A stretch of 64,000 nucleotides of DNA, from the NCBI GenBank assembly GCA_013396755.1, contig VWZF01001871.1, forward strand, positions 372,001 through 436,000, read 5' to 3'. Under the pieces are notes generated by a model. The model ran no database searches and was not told the DNA's origin. It saw only the letters and a list, made by a program, of their open reading frames with translations. Both the position numbers and the translations under genes were made by a program. Source of the DNA: Sclerurus mexicanus. Its lineage: Eukaryota; Chordata; Aves; Passeriformes; Furnariidae. Of this stretch, positions 51,101 to 63,100 are shown piece after piece (within the stretch, counting starts at the first letter, position 1; every line of letters starts with the position of its first letter).

Positions 51101-54100
51101 GACAGCTGGCTGAACATGAGCCAGAGGTGTGCCCAGGTGGCCAAGAAGGCTATGGCATCTTGGTTTGTACCAAGAACAGTGTGGACAGCAGGACTAGGGA
51201 AGGGATTGTCCCTCTGTACTGGGCATTGGTGAGACTGCACCTCAAGTACTGCATTCTCTTTTGGGCCCCTCACTTTAAAAAGGACATTGAGGTGCTGGAG
51301 CGTGTCCAGTGAAAGGCAACAGGGCCCCTGAAAGGTCTAGAGAACATGTCTTATGAGGAATGGCTGAGGGAGCTGGGTTTGTTTAGTCTTGAGAAGTGAA
51401 GGCTCAGGGGGCACTCACTGCTCTCTACCCCTACCTGAAAGGAGCTTATAGTGAGCTGGGGGGCTGGTCTCTTCTACTGTGCCTGCAGTGAGAGGACAAG
51501 AGGAACTGGCCTTAAGCTGAGACAGGAGATTCAGATTAGATATTAGAAATAAATTTTTCACTCTCAGGGTGGTCAGGATTTAGAATAGGTTGCCCAGGGA
51601 GTTGGGGGAGTCACCACCCCTGAAGGTGTTTAAGAGGAATCTGGCACTCGGTGATGTAGTTTAGGGGTTACAGTGGCAGTGCCGGGCTGACAGTTGGACT
51701 GAATGATCTTAAAGGTCTCTTCCAATCCTAATGATTCTATGATTCTGTGATCCTAAAGGCTAGAAATCAATACCATCCCTATTTATTATCTAGGAATTAT
51801 GGTTAGTGCAACCAAAATTAAGATTTACAGCCTTTCTCTGGCATGTGTACGTAACTATAACACAAAGAATAGAGATGTACATATATAACAGCAATGTATA
51901 CATGCATGTGAATACTATACACATAGAACAGTTGTAGATAAAATACAGAGCTACAATGGGTCAAAACCTCAAATATATTCAAAAGGGACAACAAAAATCA
52001 GGCAGCATGGGTTCACAAGTAGTTATTGAACAAAAGGGTCCATGTTTTTGTTTCAGAAGTTTTCTACTACAGCTTGCCAGAGCTGGAAGTATATATACCA
52101 TGTAAAGGACAACTCTGTACTTACCCCAGACTTATGTTTCTCTCTGAGATCTTTTACTGGCTGCTCTTAGAAACAGAATACTGATCTAGACAGCTTGTGG
52201 TGTGACCTAGTGGCTGTTTTTAAGTTCTTTCTTTCTCGAGGAACGTTACTGTAAATGTCTGCAACTTTTCCTTTAGTTTCCTCTATCTTCTATTTTTTTT
52301 TTAATGCAGTGTTCATTAAGTCTTTAATTTTACTACAGTTACATGAAGCAAGTTTATTTTAATGCAGCACCAATTAAAAGCATGCCTGCTGCTTACTTGC
52401 TCACTGAAGGAAGATGAAGTACAAATTACCTTGTCATGATTTTAAATCTCTTACCCACAATTCCTCACCCCAGATGACCTACAGCAGAAATAATCCAGCC
52501 AACTGATAAATGTCTGCAACAAAATCTGACATTTCTCGTGTGTATCAGCTCTGCTGTAAGAAGTGACACCCAGCGAGGAGGTTAGCTGACGTTGTCCAGA
52601 CTCTGAAGTGCAGGATGACTTGATTGGCATCCTTCCGCTGCCAGACTTTGGCATTAAAGTTCACTGCAAATTGCCTAAACTCTCCTTGACACCATGTTAC
52701 ATACCAGCGACTTGATGAGCACTTTTACCTGGTACAGGCTGGCAAGGTGGTGTTTAGTTTTAATCAGAAAGGGTTGGTTGACCCCTGGATGATCCACGTC
52801 ATGGGCCGCAGCAGCGAGCAGTCCGAGCATGATGTCCGATGGGGTGAGGAAGTTGGCAAGCTGAATCATCACACACATTAATCACTACATGAACAGTAAA
52901 CACTTTTTTTTTTTTTTGGCAAATAAAGCAGCTGACATCATGACATTGCTTGGTTTTGTAGGCACTTGTACAAGAATGTTGAATAGAAAATAAATTTTGT
53001 GAATGTTTTTAAGGTGACTGTTGAACAAATATCTATAAAGATATTAGACTACATAATTGTGTTTTATTACAGTTTGTATTTCTTATCTCTTTTATCATTC
53101 ATGGTAATATAAGGATTGTTGTAATAGAAGTGCTTGAGCATAGTCTAAAACAGTTAAAAAAGTAAACAAGTATACTAGCAAGTTGGCACATGTTAGCATA
53201 TATGGTAAGAGCCCTGCCTCACGCAGTATTTAGTAATACCAACAATACCTCAGGCTTCAATCTTTTAGCACAGCACTGTGTTATAAAATGAAGAGTTTAT
53301 CAACTTTTGAAATTTCAGACTTGGCTGTTAGATATCTCAGTTCAAATATATGTTTTCTGTTCGAGAAAATAATTTACTTTTATAACTCCTAACATCCAAG
53401 TTTGAAAGTGTGTCCAGATATTTTTCTGCTATAGAGCTCATTTAGAAGCAAATTTTGTTATAATTGAAAGGAAGTCTTGGCATTTTCTGTTTCTGTGAGC
53501 CAGTTATTACCCGCCCAATGAGTCTGTACAAAGAACAGGTCTATGAGATGAAAGAAGCATCCCAGGATGAGAACTGATGAGCAGTAATGGTACAGGTTCT
53601 CGATGTTGGCTGTCCTCTGCACTTCTTGACAGAAGGGACTTGCAGATCTTGCAAGAGATGAAAATACAGGAAAGCTGGGGCCTGCTCCTGTCCTCACTTG
53701 CCATTGCTATATTCTGGTGTAACAAACTGCTAGTTCTAGCAGAACAGCCTTTCATTTAAGTCAAGCCAGGAAAGACTGGTCATGTTCTTGTACTGTGGCT
53801 CAGCACTGCACTATCACAATGCCTGCCAGTAACACAGGGCAATGTCACACCCTGATGCTGTGAGGACTTGCTGCAGCAGTTAAATGCTGCTTTTTGACTT
53901 GTGCAGAGGACGCTCTTACAACAGACCCATCTGAAGGGACTGTTTTGCCCTTTCCTCGTGTGGCACTGCCCAATTTGGTATTTTGAAATACTGATGAGAA
54001 GACATTATGCCCTGAGGTGGCTGAAGCACAGGCAAGCACTGCCTTCGGCTGAGTTTGATGGGAGAAGAACTGCAGCCACTGGTGGGTGGCTGGTACACAC

Positions 54101-57100
54101 CACCGTGGTGGCTGGAACTATGACAGCACTTAAGACACATTGTCTGCATGATCAGAAGTGTCTCTAGTAGCTTGACTGAAATGTCTGTAATCTGTAGCTG
54201 ACGCTGCTCCTGGCCTGTTGCTGATTTCAAGCATACAATCACTTTTTGCTGTCTGAAAATAACTTCTGGGTTTCTATTTCAAACCTGGGAAAAAAATCTG
54301 ACAATCATCTGAAAGCAACATCAGTGTGAAAGGTTGTCATTACCTTGGGCTCCCTCAGATAGCAGTGCATAGCTTGTGTGACATCAGCAGCATGGACAGC
54401 ATTGTGGTATGGGTTTTGGCTGTGGTAATCTTCTTGAACCATAACTGGGAATCAAAACAGAAAACAAAGATCCTTTTGTCTCTGAATGCCATGGCCACAA
54501 GTGGGAACTGGACTTAAAATACAATCTGAGGTTTTGAAGTCAGCTGCCTAAGGAGTTTCTTCAAATAGCTCTGGTTTATTTAGATTGCTGCTCTTATTGG
54601 GATACCTTTAGAGAAAAAATGCATGAAAGGGGATATATTTGGTCTAGTGCATAAATCAACTCTTTCTTGCCTTAGTGAAGGCTCTCATTCAGGAGTAAAA
54701 TAAACAAGGAAGAGAGGCAAATTTATCCATAACAGAGTGTAATTACTTAGGCTGCTGTCATAGAGTAGCAGTGTGCCGTTAAGGCAGTACTACCTATTTT
54801 ACAGCAGCAGGGAGTAAGGCCCTGATACCCTGGCATCATTTGTTATTTGAGCGATGAACTACAGCCAAAAGCACTTCTACATTCCCCCAGGCAGAGAATC
54901 AAAACACAGAGCATTGGGGTATTCACAGCAAAGTCTTCTGTGACAATTTTAATCACATTTGTGCGTTCATTTTAAAATACCAGTTCTTCTTGCTTTAGTT
55001 TGCAGTGCTGAAACTCATCCAGCTGGAGCAGGAGCACCAACCTTTTAACTCTCAGCTTTCACTCACACAGAAAATCATTGAGGTCTGTAATTCACACCCA
55101 TCTTTTCCTTGCAGCAGTGCCTGCACCATGAGTTGGTCTTGGGACAACAGCATGTGAACACTGGAAGTTGCATGTGATCTCGCCCAAAGCACTCCCCTAG
55201 ACAGCATCAAATTAATCAAATGGAAAGGTAACAGGCAGGTTTCCCATGGTGCTCATTGAGAGCATAGGGAAAGCCAAAGAGAGTCCTAGCCTTCTGTCTG
55301 TTTCCAGCTTCACAAGTATCTGGAGGTACAGGGGGTAATCCTTTGAACTCTGAGTACCACTAGTTCTAATTACCCCAGTGTCCACTTCATAGCTGTCTGC
55401 AGGAGTTAGAAACAGCAGGGAGATTTTGTCTGTCTCCACATTTGACAAATGCTTTCCAGAAGCAACAATTCTCTTCTTAAAGAAGAGACCCTGCCTTGGA
55501 AACTCCTCCTGACAGCCTAACAAACTGGTATTCAGCTGCATTCAAAACATGATGCAAAAAGTAATTGATTTTGGCCAATTTCTTCTTTTGGTTCACTGAC
55601 AGCATGGGGCTAATATTTCTGTTGGCAGTAACAGCAGCAGGGGCTTTCATCAACACTATTCAGTGCAGACAACTTGATACACTTTGTTAAATTTTGCACA
55701 GAAGCTTTTGACTGCCCTGGGTCTCAGTGGTCTGTTAGTCACTAAAATAATTATACTGCACCACAATTGTACTGTGCAAAGGTTGGTTCTGCAGTGTCTG
55801 GCTGTTTGTCTGTCTGTGTGGGCCTACAGCTGGTCACATCTCTGTATGGCATACTTTATTTGAAATCACTAGTGCATTTGTGGTACTGGGATGGTTCAGC
55901 CCAATGCAGAGCCTTCTGAAGTCCCTCCACTGACTAGGTACTGAATCAAGTACCTGAGTGGATGCCAATATATATCAAAGAAATGGAAATGTTTTACTGA
56001 AATATTTGCAATAACATCATGACTTTTACGTAGATGCACAGACAAAGCCAGTGCTTTCTCTGATGCTCTACTTAAGCTGTAAACTTCATTCAAAGATGGC
56101 TTTGGGGTGAGCACTTACCTAAAAACCTGTGTAATGTAACCATGTCTAACTGGAAATGGTGAATCAGTCCATGCACATTGAAGAGGTGACAAAGCAGGGT
56201 TACAAGACTGTTTCCTAAAAGCAGAAAGGAAGAACTCTTAGATTCCCTTAACTTGTAGTTACAAATGAAGCAAGACTAAAAATCTTGGTAATTTCCTATT
56301 AGTCAGCTCTTATCACCTTAGCTCATATCAGGAGCTTAGATGACACTCATATGCTCACAAGTCACTTACATAAAGTACTCCTACCTATAGTAAAGAGTCA
56401 ATGGCACAGTAGTACTAGTACCAATAGAGTTCCATTATTGTGTCTAGATGCCATAAAGTCATATTTGGTGTTTCAACATGACACAGGCAAACCGTGGTTT
56501 TAACTGGAAGAAGGCAAATTGACATGGTTTTAACTGTGAAATTTTTGACAGGCTTGTTTGAGAACAGCATCATCTTCATAACTTGAGTCTACCTCCAGAA
56601 ACAGCAGAAAGGAGAATGGCTTTTCTGCCACTTTGGTTTGTCATACTGTATTAATTAATTACTAAAATATCAGCAGTTTGTAATTAATTTTTTTTATTTT
56701 ATATATGGCTGTTCTAACCCATGTACCTAGTAGTTGCAGCTCATACTGATGATGCAGACACAAAAAAGAATTGCAGCATTTGCAGTCTCAAGTCCCACTG
56801 TAATGTTTCATTGGCCTTACTGTAAATCCAATACTGGAAACACTGGCAAAATCAAGCCTAACTAGTATTACATGATCAACTACGCACACACGCAGTATTT
56901 TAAAGAGCTTGCATTGCTTAATTCACCATTCATGTTTCCAGAAAAGTAAGTAAAAAACACCCTAAACCAACCAAACCATACTACACATAAACAGTGTTTG
57001 AAGGGAGTCTTTTCTTATTTCACATAACTCAGGAAATAAAATAAATATATGTATGAAGAGGACATGAAAATTTATTTGGTCTTGACTACTGAGCAGGAGC

Positions 57101-60100
57101 AGAGAAAGATAATTTAGAGGAACAATGCTTTTGCTTCCCAGGCCATTTGCAGTCCTTCCCACTCTTCATTGCCAGTCACTCAGCTGAATGACCTTCTGGT
57201 GGTGAACGGTGCTGCACCCAGTCAGTCACTAGTGGTGTCCCCCAGGGATCATCATTGGGCCCAGTCCTGTTTAACATCTCTACTGATGATCTGGATGAGG
57301 GGGTCAAGTTTATTATTAGCAAACCTGCAGATGACACCAAACTGGGGGGGAGTGTCGACCTGCTGGAAGGCAGGAGGGCTCTGCAGAGGGACCTGGACAG
57401 GCTGGATAGATGGGCTGAATTCAATGGTATGGGGTTCAACAAGGCCAAGTGCCAGGTCCTGCACTTTGGCCACAACAAACCCCTGCAGCACTACAGGGTG
57501 GGGACAGAGTCGCTGGAGAGCAGCCAGGCAGAAAGGGACCTGCGGGTTCTGATTGACAGGAAGCTGAACATGAGCCAGCAGAGTGCCCAGGTGGGCAAGA
57601 AGGCCAATGGCATCCTGGCCTGTACCAGGAATAGCGTGTCCAGCAGGACCAGGGAAGTGATTCTTCCCCTGTACTCAGCACTGGTGAGGCCACACCTCAG
57701 GTCCTGTGTCCAGTTCTAAGCCCCTCAATTTAGAAACGATATTGTGGTGCTGGAGCATGTCCAAAGAAGGGCAACGAGGCTGGTGAAGGGACTGGAGCAC
57801 AAGCCCTATGAGGAATGGCTGAGCGAGCTGGGGTTGTTCAGCCTGGAGAAAAGGAGGCTCAAGGGAAACCTTGTCACTCTCTACAACCACCTGAAAGGAG
57901 GGTGTAGCCAGACGGGTATTGGTCTCTTCTCCCAGGCAACGAGCAGTAGGACAAGAGGCCACAGTCTTAAGCTGTGCCAGGGAAGGTTTAGGATAGACAT
58001 TAGGAAGAAGTTCTTCTCAGAAAGAATGACTGGACATTGGAATGGGCTGCCCAGGGAGGTGGTGGAGGCACCATCCCTGGAGGTGTTTAAGAAGAGCATG
58101 GATGTGGCATTTAGTGCCACGGTCTAGCTGACAAGGTGGTGTTGGGTCACAGGTTGGACAGAGGTCTTTTCTAACCTGGTTGATTCTGTAAACCAACTGC
58201 TTCCTACACCTTCTTCCCCAGACAAACCTAATTACACTGGGGGTGAGGAAGGAGGGACCTCAGTACTATGAGCAATACAGAAAAGGGAAACGCTCTTTAG
58301 CAGTTACCTGATCAAGAGGTATTGCCTAGACACTGGGGTGAGGGGGTAGTGGTGTTACAGGCATGTATTTAGAGAAAACATTTCACAGATTTTTACTGTC
58401 TTCCTAATTTTTACTGCTGAACAGAAGCAAGGGTATCTTCACTTAAAGGTCTTTTGTATTGATAGAAATTGACTGACTATGGTGATCTGGATTTATCAAG
58501 TGATATATCTAACAGTATATTTAATGTATCTTGGAAATCTCCCAGGTAAAGGAAATGGAAACACCTTGTTGAAGAGGTGACCACAAGAAATGTACAAGGT
58601 TAGATTAATACAACAGCACACTTTAAACATTACCCTATAGTTCAGTAAAAGGTTGAAAAAGTTACAGGATATGATTTTAAGAGAAGTAAAACAAGGCCAA
58701 TTTATCTTCAGTAATCTAAACTGGAAATGTTTAGCAGATGATTAATTAGAGATTTTTTGAATAATCATATATGAGAGAGATGAAATACTTAAAGAAATTA
58801 TTTACCATTTGTCAAGCGGTCAAACAAGAAAATGTCAAAATCCCACATTCCCACTTTGGATAGCATATGCTGGAAAAAACAAATATGAAAAGGCAAATGA
58901 CTGGTGTGTCAAACTGTAAAGCAGATTTTAATTATTATTCCATGTTAATCAATCAAAAGGTTCTTCATGCAGAGGGTGATTGGGCACTGGAACAGGTTTC
59001 CCAGAGAAGTGGTCACAGCACGAAGCATGACAGAGCTCATGAAGCATTTGGACAACACTGTCAGGCTCATGGTGTGACTCCTGGGGATGGTCCTGTGCAG
59101 GGCTAAGGGTTGGACTCCATGATCCTTGTAGGTCTCTTCCAACTCAGCATATTCTGTGATTCTGTGAAGTTTTGTTCAGGAAAGTTGTAAAGGTGTGCTT
59201 GAATTATCAGACATCAGGCACCAAATGCAACTATACTACATGGTATGCCACTTATACTTTTAGCTGAGTAGGTTTTGAACTTGACACTAAAAATGCCTTC
59301 TAAATGGAGCTCAAAACAAGGAATAAAGTAAACCAAAATAGTATGAAAATATTTCCTTTTACTGGACAAATTCTTTATTGTTCTTTCATGTCCCCAAATC
59401 AGTTCAGTGCAAATTTTCTTAGATTTTTTATACAGTATTTTAAAATCTTAGCTCTCATGGTGAATATGAGTTACAATTTGCTAAATAAACCAATATGCAG
59501 GAATAGTTTTCATAAATTTACATACAGTGCTATTGTGAAGTCCACTCAGAAGAATCCATCATTACTATTGTGGGCTGCTCAACAGCTCTTCATTACCATC
59601 TGAGAGCTACCTGGTTTTTTTCAAGTGGATGAACTAAATCCCATATCAAGGCTGCACTTATCAGTAATTTAGCCAGAGATCCTTCATCCTTAATAAATCC
59701 AGATTATAATTTTGGTTGCTGGAATCTGAAAATGCTGAAGAGAATTAGGCATTTTCTGTTGCTTTGGGACTTGAGCCCTTAAAGCTGTAACCATAAAAGA
59801 GGAATGGACAGTCCATTTGCTGTGAGGCAGGCACATAAGGTGGGCCATTTAAGAAGGATCTGCCATAACATTGTTTATCTGAAGACTGAAACAGAACTGA
59901 CACTCTCTGTAATACTACTGAAGGAAATGGAGATCTGGAGACTTCTCTTACCCTTGCTTGCCCAAGGTAGTCCTCATCCAGTAGGTACAGAGAGGCTTGT
60001 GGTACAATTCCACGCAGTAACCGGGATGCATGGAAATACCTCTGGAAACTTAACAGTCTTTTCACTTTTTTCTTGGTGCCAATTTCCCCTGAGAGTGTAG

Positions 60101-60103
60101 TAT
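38893..60103 (-). CDS. PDE7B: PDE7B, cAMP-specific 3',5'-cyclic phosphodiesterase 7B (spliced, 5' end outside window)
   Basis: Ten minus-strand exons join in phase: 60103-59952, 58869-58806, 56214-56119, 54444-54344, 52860-52729, 46461-46370, 45332-45188, 43250-43154, 39700-39620, 39110-38893. They give about 391 residues; the full protein is near 450, so about 57 N-terminal residues lie outside. The class I PDE catalytic domain is complete. It has the HNAVHAADV histidines, the metal-binding HDVDHPGVNQ signature, the second metal Asp in KCADICNP and the invariant purine-binding Gln in SIQIGF. The enzyme hydrolyses cAMP to AMP in the cytosol; the family is known for neuronal expression. PDE7B is chosen over PDE7A from the N-terminal SGEIGTKKKVKRLLSFQRYF, the C-terminal tail and linkage to MTFR2 and BCLAF1. 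Three CR1 copies sit antisense in its introns. Confidence 0.95.
39620..39700 (-). CDS. PDE7B: PDE7B exon with invariant glutamine
   Basis: Eighty-one bases reading DLEQKFELEISPLCNQQKDT then IPSIQI. The Gln of SIQI corresponds to the purine-orienting glutamine of class I PDEs. The acceptor is T-rich ending gcag; donor gtaagt. Confidence 0.93.
39701..43153 (-). other. PDE7B: PDE7B intron, 3.5 kb
   Basis: No exon or repeat body is supported. A 9-base perfect inverted repeat lies at 42828-42861 in a locally GC-rich stretch, about 290 bases from the 43154 exon edge. Confidence 0.65.
43154..43250 (-). CDS. PDE7B: PDE7B exon with second metal-binding Asp
   Basis: It reads IALKCADICNPCRLWDLSKQ, then WSERVCEEFYRQ. 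The Asp of CADI is the fourth metal ligand in class I PDEs. Acceptor is tgctttcag; donor gtgagc. Confidence 0.94.
43251..45187 (-). other. PDE7B: PDE7B intron, 1.9 kb
   Basis: No exon, repeat body or structural signal that I can support. Confidence 0.65.
45188..45332 (-). CDS. PDE7B: PDE7B coding exon
   Basis: It reads QDIEQQLGSLILATDINRQN through LRLEDAQDRHFMLQ. The first base completes a Thr codon (AC|A) from the upstream exon, which decides between two nearby AGs in favour of the acceptor ccacgcag. Donor gtaact. Confidence 0.93.
45333..46369 (-). other. PDE7B: PDE7B intron, 1.0 kb
   Basis: A short A/C-rich patch at about 45588-45612 on the plus strand. Nothing else is supported. Confidence 0.65.
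46370..46461 (-). CDS. PDE7B: PDE7B coding exon
   Basis: It reads NVSVLENHHWRSTIGMLRES, then RLLAHLPKEVT. Acceptor is cctccctag; donor gtaagt; it ends in phase 2. Confidence 0.94.
50823..50848. repeat. Short perfect inverted repeat
   Basis: CCATTACACA at 50823-50832 and its exact reverse complement at 50839-50848 are separated by six bases. It lies inside a PDE7B intron. No terminal-repeat partner or terminator-like T-run follows. Confidence 0.7.
51060..51750 (+). repeat. CR1 LINE, 3' end (degenerate)
   Basis: It encodes broken pieces of the CR1 reverse-transcriptase C-terminus: EKDLGVMMDSWLNMSQRCAQ, a frameshift, then GLVRLHLKYC-like and FKKDIEVLERVQ sequence, then a stop. After the family's 3'UTR-like sequence it ends in the CR1 tail ATTCTATGATTCTGTGA at about 51734-51750. 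The element is 5'-truncated, as is usual for CR1, and antisense to PDE7B. The upstream limit is approximate. Confidence 0.9.
52729..52860 (-). CDS. PDE7B: PDE7B exon with HDVDHPG signature
   Basis: Forty-four codons in phase 0, LANFLTPSDIMLGLLAAAAH then DVDHPGVNQPFLIKTKHH through LASLYQ. It holds the class I PDE metal-binding HDxDHPGxN signature. Acceptor is tgattcag; donor gtaaaa. Confidence 0.95.
52861..54343 (-). other. PDE7B: PDE7B intron, 1.5 kb
   Basis: No exon is supported. An A/T-run near 52904-52918 is the only low-complexity feature. Confidence 0.65.
54344..54444 (-). CDS. PDE7B: PDE7B exon with catalytic HNAVHA motif
   Basis: It reads MVQEDYHSQNPYHNAVHAAD, then VTQAMHCYLREPK. The first His of HNAVHA is the proton donor and the second a metal ligand in this family. 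Acceptor is ttcccag; donor gtaatg. The 5' Val codon is split G|TT. Confidence 0.95.
54445..56118 (-). other. PDE7B: PDE7B intron, 1.7 kb
   Basis: No repeat body or exon that I can support. Confidence 0.65.
56119..56214 (-). CDS. PDE7B: PDE7B coding exon
   Basis: It reads NSLVTLLCHLFNVHGLIHHF, then QLDMVTLHRFL. Acceptor is gcttttag; donor gtaagt. Gly codons are split at the 5' border and a Val codon at the 3' border. Confidence 0.93.
57170..58190 (+). repeat. CR1 LINE, 3' kilobase with near-intact RT C-terminus
   Basis: From SGVPQGSSLGPVLF (RT motif, about 57228-57270) through PADDTKLGG, the YADD-type active-site region with its first residues altered, to a C-terminus ending about 58127. One reading frame stays open across roughly 290 codons apart from a single TAA at 57717-57719. 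It ends in the CR1 3' region, with GATTCTGTA near 58182-58190. The copy is 5'-truncated and antisense to PDE7B, and fills much of the 56215-58805 intron. A frameshift lies just upstream of the SGVPQG motif. Confidence 0.93.
58806..58869 (-). CDS. PDE7B: PDE7B coding exon (64 bp)
   Basis: It reads HMLSKVGMWDFDIFLFDRLT and N, ending in a split Gly codon. The acceptor is T-rich ttttttccag; donor gtaaat. The WDFDIF block marks the start of the PDE7 catalytic region. It is too short to show as an open frame. Confidence 0.93.
58955..59167 (+). repeat. CR1 LINE, short 3' end
   Basis: It begins within the conserved CR1 stretch (TTCATGCAGAGGGTGATTGG), continues with GGACTCCATGATCCTTGTAG and GGTCTCTTCCAACTC, and ends in the tail ATTCTGTGATTCTGTGA at 59151-59167. 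Its start is about 85 bases from the 58869 edge of a PDE7B exon, antisense to that gene. Confidence 0.9.
59952..60103 (-). CDS. PDE7B: PDE7B coding exon (most 5' in window)
   Basis: It reads TTLSGEIGTKKKVKRLLSFQ, then RYFHASRLLRG and LLDEDYLGQAR. Acceptor is gcatttcacag; donor gtaaga. It starts in phase 2, completing a codon ending AT; the preceding exon is not visible in the window. Confidence 0.93.
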
Positions 60104-63100
60104 CTGTGAAATGCAATCCGTATAGAAACCATGAGACCCAAGATGATGGATGGCATTATCAACTATTTAATAAGAGAAATATCAAAAACTTTAAAATAGT
60201 GATAAAATAATCAAAAGGTTTATGCTTCTTGCTGATCCACATGAAGGATAAGTATTCAAATTGCTGTATTTCAGCGTAATATATTTGTTTATTTCAGAAA
60301 GGAGATATGTTCCAGTAAAAAGACCACTAATGTAGGCCTTGGAAGATCTGAGTTCAGTACACTGCCTGCCACAGACTTCAATGCGATGCAAGCCAAGTCC
60401 CTGGGGAGGTTTGTGTGTGTGATGTATCACCGAAGTGTAGATGACTAGAGGAAGCCGAAATGACTAAGCAGACTTAGGTAGAGAAAAGCTGCTCCTACTC
60501 TTCTGTGCCTGTCCCTAGCCATAAAATTGAAACTGACATAACTTTGCTACCTCACAGGAGTGTCACTGGAATCTATCAAAAATTGCACAACACTAGCAGA
60601 CAAGGTGACACCAAAAGAGACTTCAAAATACAGTCTGAAAAGATAAATATGTGACCCACTTCTGGAAAATGCCATCAAAGAGAGAATAAGAATCCTGTTG
60701 TATTGTCTGCTGTTCTTCCTACATATTAAGGGAATCACAAACGAAGAAAATATTTTAGTTCTGCAATTAGGAAAGCAGGTATATTCAGATAACACATGCA
60801 TTCCTGGTTATACAACAGAATACGTTCTTTTTGCTCAGTACCAGGATAATTCTAAATCCCTCATGCTGTATTAAGAGATTTTCATATAGGGCTAAATGTG
60901 ACATAAAAACCAATGCAGTTTTTGTACAGTGATTAAATCACTAATCAGAGTAACTAAATTACCTTATTGTTAGTAAGAAAAACATGCAGGTTTTCTAAAA
61001 CTCATAATGGCTTCGGTAATTTCATCTGAACTTTTAACAGTACCTCACATACCATTGTGGTCTTTTCACTTTGCTGTCTGGTATAAATTTTGGAGAAAGG
61101 GAGGACAGAAAATTCACCAGTTGGTTGAAGGTAGCAAGATTCAACACAGACCTTGTACGAAACTGAAGATTAAACACTCCTTTGAGAGAACAGTAATGAT
61201 TTCTTGAGATAAGAAGCTCCACAGCAATTCACTGGATTTCAGGTTTAAATAAGGGCTCATGAAAAATGTCCATGAACTGCGGATGACTTTCTCTCTAGTC
61301 TCTGTTCTCCCATCTCCTTTTATGAAAAAAACCCTGAACATTTGTTCTGCTGTGAAATTAAAATATCACTTTGTCTGCTGTTTTTATGAGTAGTATTATT
61401 CTGAGAGGATTTTCAGGGAAGTTGTTAAGGTTTTTTTGGATCATAGATGGTTCAGCATTTGATTTCTCCAATAGCAGATGTGTGAGCACATTCTGCAGCA
61501 AGTTTCTTCCTTATTAAGTAATCCAACAGCTATTGAGACACAAAGTCAGCAATGTAAAAAAACCCCATCCTTACATACTGAGTATCAATATAATTTCCAA
61601 CACCGTTAAGTCTCCTGGTTCTCATGGGCAGTCTGAAGACCCCACGGCGTTTTGATAATATAAAAGCAAAAAATAATTTTATTGCAACTTGACAAGCCAT
61701 GTGTTTTCTACAACGCAAACAGTAACAACGCCACTACTGTACCAGCCTGAAGGTTAGGTTTCATTTATGATGTGCCAGCACCTGCCTTAATTCTCTCACA
61801 CATTTTAAAAGCTGAAACAATTTCATGGCCCATTGAAGGAGTGAGTAATGTAGGTGTGAACAGTTATCCAGTGGCAGTGACATGTAGACTTGTTTTTGTA
61901 TTTCTTTTCACCTATATAAAGCTGCTATGAAATGGCTGGCATTCAGTTTAATTCCTGGATAACAAAACACTCTTAAAATAAATTAACTTTTTAAACTTGC
62001 GTTAGCTCTTTCTCAGCTTTCCAGCTTTCTATTTCCACCTTTGCCCCTAAATGGTCACTACTTTCAGGTAACAAGTTTAAAGTACAAAAAACTCTATTTT
62101 TGTACATTAAACATTAGTAGTTGCTTCCACTAATTTTTATCTAATTTAATACCTGTTTTTTCAGTCAAAGAAGATGACTGAAATTATCACTTACATTCTC
62201 CTAAACTGTCTTTAAAACTCAGACAAATTGTTGCTGTGGATGATCTGAAGGTGAAGGTTTGGCCCAAGTCCCAACAAGCAGCTGCACATCGGATTATGAA
62301 GAAGCAGTTATTTTATCCTTTGGATTACCAGATCATTTCAGCAGCACAAATAATACTTGCCAAAGCACAAACACATCAGGTGGAAATATATAGCCTCTTA
62401 TTATGAAACATATTTTCTGAATTCAACCATCAAACTTGCTCCCATTGCTCTGTACGGTTGTCATGGGTCTCAATTCCAATTCAGTCATCAGCAGACAGTG
62501 CCTCTGGAACACGACTTGATGCTTCAGCTGAGCACTGTATTACAATACATTATGCAAAAAAGATTACCTACAATACTCTGCTGCCCTCTATTTTCATTCA
62601 AAAGGGAAGAAGTTCATAATACTGATCAAGAAGAGTAGCAAATGTATTTTCAAAATTGGGCTCTTGACAGAACAGCATGAATCCCTCTAGGCTATCTACA
62701 TGCAAACCCTGGATGTTGACTTAAAAGAATACTATGTTAAAACCATATCCTTTGGGTCATTTCAGTAATAACTGATTTGTCTATGAATCACAGGACTAAG
62801 CAAATTACCGCTATGACCCAAAATAAATTACTATGACATCTACAAAAATGTACCTTATTATGAGATGGTGTCTTGCACAAAACTGGACAAAGACTCTGCC
62901 CCTCTCTGAGCACAACACACCTCAGGGCAGTATAATCTCATCAGAATTCTATTTCACCTTGCAAGATTGTCAAACAAACAAACAAAAAAGCACAACTACA
63001 TGAAGCGGAGAGAAAAAAGCTGATTAAAAAAGAAGAGCAAAAGCTGAAACAGCCAAGAGCAAACACTCAAATTTTGCCCTCAGCTCAGCAGTTGCACCTG

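Larger units (their letters stand above)
46462..52728 (-). other. PDE7B: PDE7B intron, 6.3 kb
   Basis: It contains one CR1 copy (51060-51750, plus strand) and a 10-base perfect inverted repeat at 50823-50848. The frames at 47.4-48.5 kb lack splice context and family resemblance. Confidence 0.65.

Noticed and set aside
62190..62230. Possible PDE7B exon ending at a gtaagt on the minus strand near 62.19 kb
   Set aside because: The upstream translation does not resemble the PDE7B N-terminal region and the phase does not fit the 60103 exon.
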